Shown: positions 43,478 through 45,960 of the stretch, piece after piece
Layout of the letters: each line of letters opens with the position of its first letter
Position numbering within the stretch: the stretch's first letter is position 1
Assembly (NCBI GenBank): GCA_000496235.1
Contig: KI543229.1
Span: 62,494 to 108,453 of the forward strand
Reading direction: 5' to 3'
Length of the DNA stretch: 45,960 nt
Origin: an uncultured archaeon A07HR60
Lineage (GTDB): Archaea > Halobacteriota > Halobacteria > Halobacteriales > Haloferacaceae
Program-made: the position numbers and the translations under genes
Notes under the pieces: model-generated
The model's database searches: none
Told to the model about the DNA's origin: nothing
The model's input: only the letters and a program-made list of their open reading frames with translations

Positions 43478-45754
43478 ATGGCGAGTGCCCTCGACGAAGA
43501 CACAAGAGGCACGCTGGCAGAGGGCGAGCAGACAGCCCGAGCGGTACTGCGAGCTGCTCAAAAAGACCTTCAGAAGGTATTCATCGTTTTTCTAGTTGGA
43601 TTTATTGGTACGTTTTATGCACTCCGGCTGTACGTCTGGGAGTTCCTCAAGAACGTAACATCCGCGAATATGCCCCAGTATATCAAAGAGGAGCTGTCGA
43701 TAATCGCACAGACCCCATTCGAGGTGATTCTTTTACAGGCGAAGATTGGGCTCGTGGTGGGGATAATCGTCGGGCTTCCGGCGCTACTGTATTTCGCCCG
43801 TGATGCGCTTCGTGACCGAGGGTTACTGCCACAGACACCTCTCGCCCGGTGGAAGATGGCCGCAATCGGGTTATTATCGGTCTCACTGCTGTCTGTCGGA
43901 GTCGCCTACGGCTATCTCGTGTTCTTCCCGGTAATGTTCTCATTTCTCGCAGGGTTCGGATTAGAAGCGGGTTTCAACCCCAGTTACTCGATCGTCATGT
44001 GGACGGAATTCATCGTCTTCCTGTCGCTCTCGTTCGGTCTGGCCGGACAGATGCCGCTGTTGGTCACTGGGCTGTCGTACGGTGGGATCGTTCAGTACGA
44101 GACCTTCCGCGACAAGTGGCGCTATGCCGTGCTCGCGATCGTCATCTTCGGAGCGATGTTTTCTCCGCCAGACCCGTTCACACAGATCATGTGGGCCATC
44201 CCGCTGATCGTGTTGTACGGCTTCTCGCTGTATCTCGCGAAAGTGGTCGTGACGACTAAACGCGGGAGCGAACAGATCGATCTTTTCGGGGCAGTCCGGG
44301 CCAACTGGAATGTGGTCGCTGGCTCCGTCGGAACGGGTGCCGCAGCGACGTACGTCTTCTACGCGTATGGCGGCCGCTCCACAATCAATCAGGGTTTCGC
44401 AGCCCTGGGGAGTGGCAGACGGATCCTTGCTCCAGGAGAGGGGCTGATCAGTGACCCAACGCTCGCACTTGCTAGCCACGCAGCAGCCACGGCGCTTGTC
44501 GTCGGTCTGCTGGCGGTGTTGTACGCCGTGTATACCAGTCTCGAGGTCGACCCTCGGGGCCGATACGGCGATCCGACAGCGATCGACCTCTCCGAGTTGG
44601 ATCGCGGGGGAATCACTGCCGCCCCAGATCAGGCGTTCGAGGCGCTGGCCGAAGAGGAAGCACTCGCGTTAGCACAGGAGGCCATCGATGAGGACGATCC
44701 TGACCGTGCGCAAGCGATTCTCGACCGCTTCGACGCGGCACAAGCCGACGAGGCTGAGCAGGTCGCCGACGAAGACGCACCTGCCGCAGATGGTGCCGCG
44801 AGTGAATCGGAGGATGCTCCCGCTGTCACCTCTGCGTCTTCCACGACCGCGGGCGGGCCCGCGGAGACGGTCGAAAACGTGGGCGACCGTGCCTCGCGGG
44901 CCGGATCCACGTTTATGAGCGAGTTGACCGAGGATACCGACGAAGACGATATCGGCGGCTACTATACCGACCTCAAATTCATCTTTGACTCGATTCGGTC
45001 GCGGTCGTTCCGGATCGTCATTGCGTTCCTTCTCGCCATGGCAGGGACGTTCACCTGGATGTATCTCGGAGGGCTCGGAGACGTTCGAACGGACTTCACT
45101 AGCCGGCTGCCCGCGGCGGTGGATCCCGGGGATTTCACCGTGATTACGCTCCACCCGGTCGAGGCACTGGTATTCATGGTGAAAGCCTCGGTGTTAGTGG
45201 GGTTCCTGGCGGTTCTCCCGATGCTGACGTATTATGCGTGGCCTGGTCTTCGAGACCGGGGATGGGTGCGCGGTCATCGGCGACAGGTGTTTGCCTGGAC
45301 TGGTGCGTTAACCGCTGGGCTCGTCGGTGGCTTTGCATTGGGATACTCGCTAATCGCGCCAGGGATGATCTCGTATCTGGTGGCGGACGCACTCCAGGCC
45401 GAGATGCTCGTCACCTACCGGATCAACGACTTCTTCTGGCTGATCATCTTCACGACCGCCGGGATCGGGATTCTCGCTGATATCCCCGTGTTACTGGTGT
45501 TGCTCAATTCTGCCGGAGTCCCGTACACGGCCCTCCGAGGACGGTGGCGCGAGGTGACTATCGCACTTCTCACGCTGGCAGCCCTGCTCACTCCCGCCGA
45601 TATCATCACCATGTTCCTGGTGACTGTCCCACTGATGATTGCGTACGGGTTGGGACTGGCAGTGCTGTACACGGTCACCTTCGGAGGACGTCGTGATCTA
45701 GCCCCACCCGCCAAGATCCTCGACGTGGATGTGTCGGCGTCCGACAGCGACTGA
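43478..45754 (+). CDS. tatCt: TatCt, double TatC protein
   Basis: A 758-residue membrane protein made of two TatC domains in one chain, an arrangement known from halophilic archaea (14 predicted helices). Domain 1 covers about 20-300 (AQKDLQKVFIVFLVGFIGTFYALRLY; PFEVILLQAKIGLVVGIIVGLPALLYFAR). After extra helices and a linker of about 140 acidic residues (about 355-495, rich in Ala, Glu and Asp with a coiled-coil-like part), domain 2 runs from LKFIFDSIRSRSFRIV to LAVLYTVTFGG (HPVEALVFMVKASVLVGFLAVLPMLTYYAWPGLRDRGW). The two halves differ, so duplication is old. It works with TatCo and TatA in folded-protein export; the protease gene at 8752 is a possible client. Confidence 0.95.
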   Translation: MASALDEDTRGTLAEGEQTARAVLRAAQKDLQKVFIVFLVGFIGTFYALRLYVWEFLKNVTSANMPQYIKEELSIIAQTPFEVILLQAKIGLVVGIIVGLPALLYFARDALRDRGLLPQTPLARWKMAAIGLLSVSLLSVGVAYGYLVFFPVMFSFLAGFGLEAGFNPSYSIVMWTEFIVFLSLSFGLAGQMPLLVTGLSYGGIVQYETFRDKWRYAVLAIVIFGAMFSPPDPFTQIMWAIPLIVLYGFSLYLAKVVVTTKRGSEQIDLFGAVRANWNVVAGSVGTGAAATYVFYAYGGRSTINQGFAALGSGRRILAPGEGLISDPTLALASHAAATALVVGLLAVLYAVYTSLEVDPRGRYGDPTAIDLSELDRGGITAAPDQAFEALAEEEALALAQEAIDEDDPDRAQAILDRFDAAQADEAEQVADEDAPAADGAASESEDAPAVTSASSTTAGGPAETVENVGDRASRAGSTFMSELTEDTDEDDIGGYYTDLKFIFDSIRSRSFRIVIAFLLAMAGTFTWMYLGGLGDVRTDFTSRLPAAVDPGDFTVITLHPVEALVFMVKASVLVGFLAVLPMLTYYAWPGLRDRGWVRGHRRQVFAWTGALTAGLVGGFALGYSLIAPGMISYLVADALQAEMLVTYRINDFFWLIIFTTAGIGILADIPVLLVLLNSAGVPYTALRGRWREVTIALLTLAALLTPADIITMFLVTVPLMIAYGLGLAVLYTVTFGGRRDLAPPAKILDVDVSASDSD

Positions 45755-45756
45755 TC

Positions 45757-45885
45757 TCAGCCGACGGGCAGACCCACCCGTGGGCTCGTTTCGAAGTCGG
45801 TGAAGAAACGGGCCGCACACCCAAGCTCGAATTGGTGGCCGTTTTCACACGCCAGCGGGGTAGCTGTGGTACACGAGTCAGCCAT
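45757..45885 (-). CDS. Possible 42-residue zinc protein, low confidence
   Basis: A short frame on the minus strand that starts MADSCTTATPLACENGH, continues FELGCAARFFTDFETSP and ends with a stop two bases beyond the tatCt stop. C5, C13, H16 and C22 could bind zinc, and the sequence after the ATG looks protein-like, while the 25 codons before it (to the window edge) do not. A TATA-like TCTATC lies about 29 bases upstream. I know no family for it, and it could be chance. Confidence 0.35.
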   Translation of the reverse strand: MADSCTTATPLACENGHQFELGCAARFFTDFETSPRVGLPVG

Positions 45886-45960
45886 CCTGAGGATTCTGCT
45901 TGACGCCACGATAGAGAACCGGGAAGATAAACCAAGCAGCAGTCTCAGCGGTCGCGATGC

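Overview
The window looks like chromosomal DNA of a halophilic archaeon (class Halobacteria). The signs are acidic proteins with many Asp and Glu residues, high-GC coding DNA, an archaeal information set (TATA-binding protein, sliding clamp PCNA, Orc1/Cdc6, Trm1, archaeal tRNA G10 methylase), the halophile-specific TatC pair (single TatCo and double-length TatCt), and many genes with a TATA-like box about 26-30 bases before the start codon, which fits leaderless mRNA. I cannot name the genus. No rRNA, convincing tRNA or CRISPR array was seen.

Layout. 1-710: right part of a dead TnpB insertion sequence. 1.2-8.2 kb: frameshifted MTA/SAH-type deaminase, a two-helix membrane protein, a catalytically dead M48-like membrane protein, a MutS-family ATPase with helix-hairpin-helix start, a Tfx-type regulator and a TRAM protein. 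8.7-14 kb: frameshifted Tat-exported subtilase, SWIM zinc protein, trm1, a coiled-coil membrane protein and a PAP2 phosphatase. 14.2-19.3 kb: glnA/lrp divergent pair, M29 aminopeptidase, hisG, small membrane protein. 19.4-25.6 kb: tbp, tRNA G10 methylase, orc1/cdc6, rpiA, a 55-residue histone-fold-like protein, larB, a 46-residue zinc protein and a GIY-YIG protein. 25.9-32.9 kb: FMN reductase, a 370-bp non-autonomous insertion element, polyphosphate kinase, a PPP-type phosphatase, a phosphohexomutase and a small membrane protein. 33.1-38.3 kb: pcn, a zinc protein, TPR/DUF424 pair and an ABC exporter. 38.9-40.3 kb: an intact TnpB element. 40.4 kb to end: larE, a glutaredoxin-like protein, divergent tatCo/tatCt and a possible 42-residue zinc protein.

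Most genes stand alone or in divergent or convergent pairs; few operons are visible. Functional links are larB with larE (nickel-pincer cofactor), glnA with lrp (nitrogen control), ppk with the phosphatase (phosphate economy), the two TatC proteins, and a Tat-dependent protease 33 kb from them.

The strongest unexplained signal is a family of palindromic repeats at eight or more sites. Side-by-side reading suggests they are stages in the decay of IS200/IS605-type TnpB elements: one intact copy, one dead copy, one 370-bp copy without tnpB but with a three-way-junction left end and a hairpin series at its right end, 50-bp copies in which both ends share a single hairpin, and solo right-end hairpins. 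Two genes (deaminase, subtilase) are broken by single-base shifts in or beside homopolymers, so sequencing error must be excluded before calling them dead.
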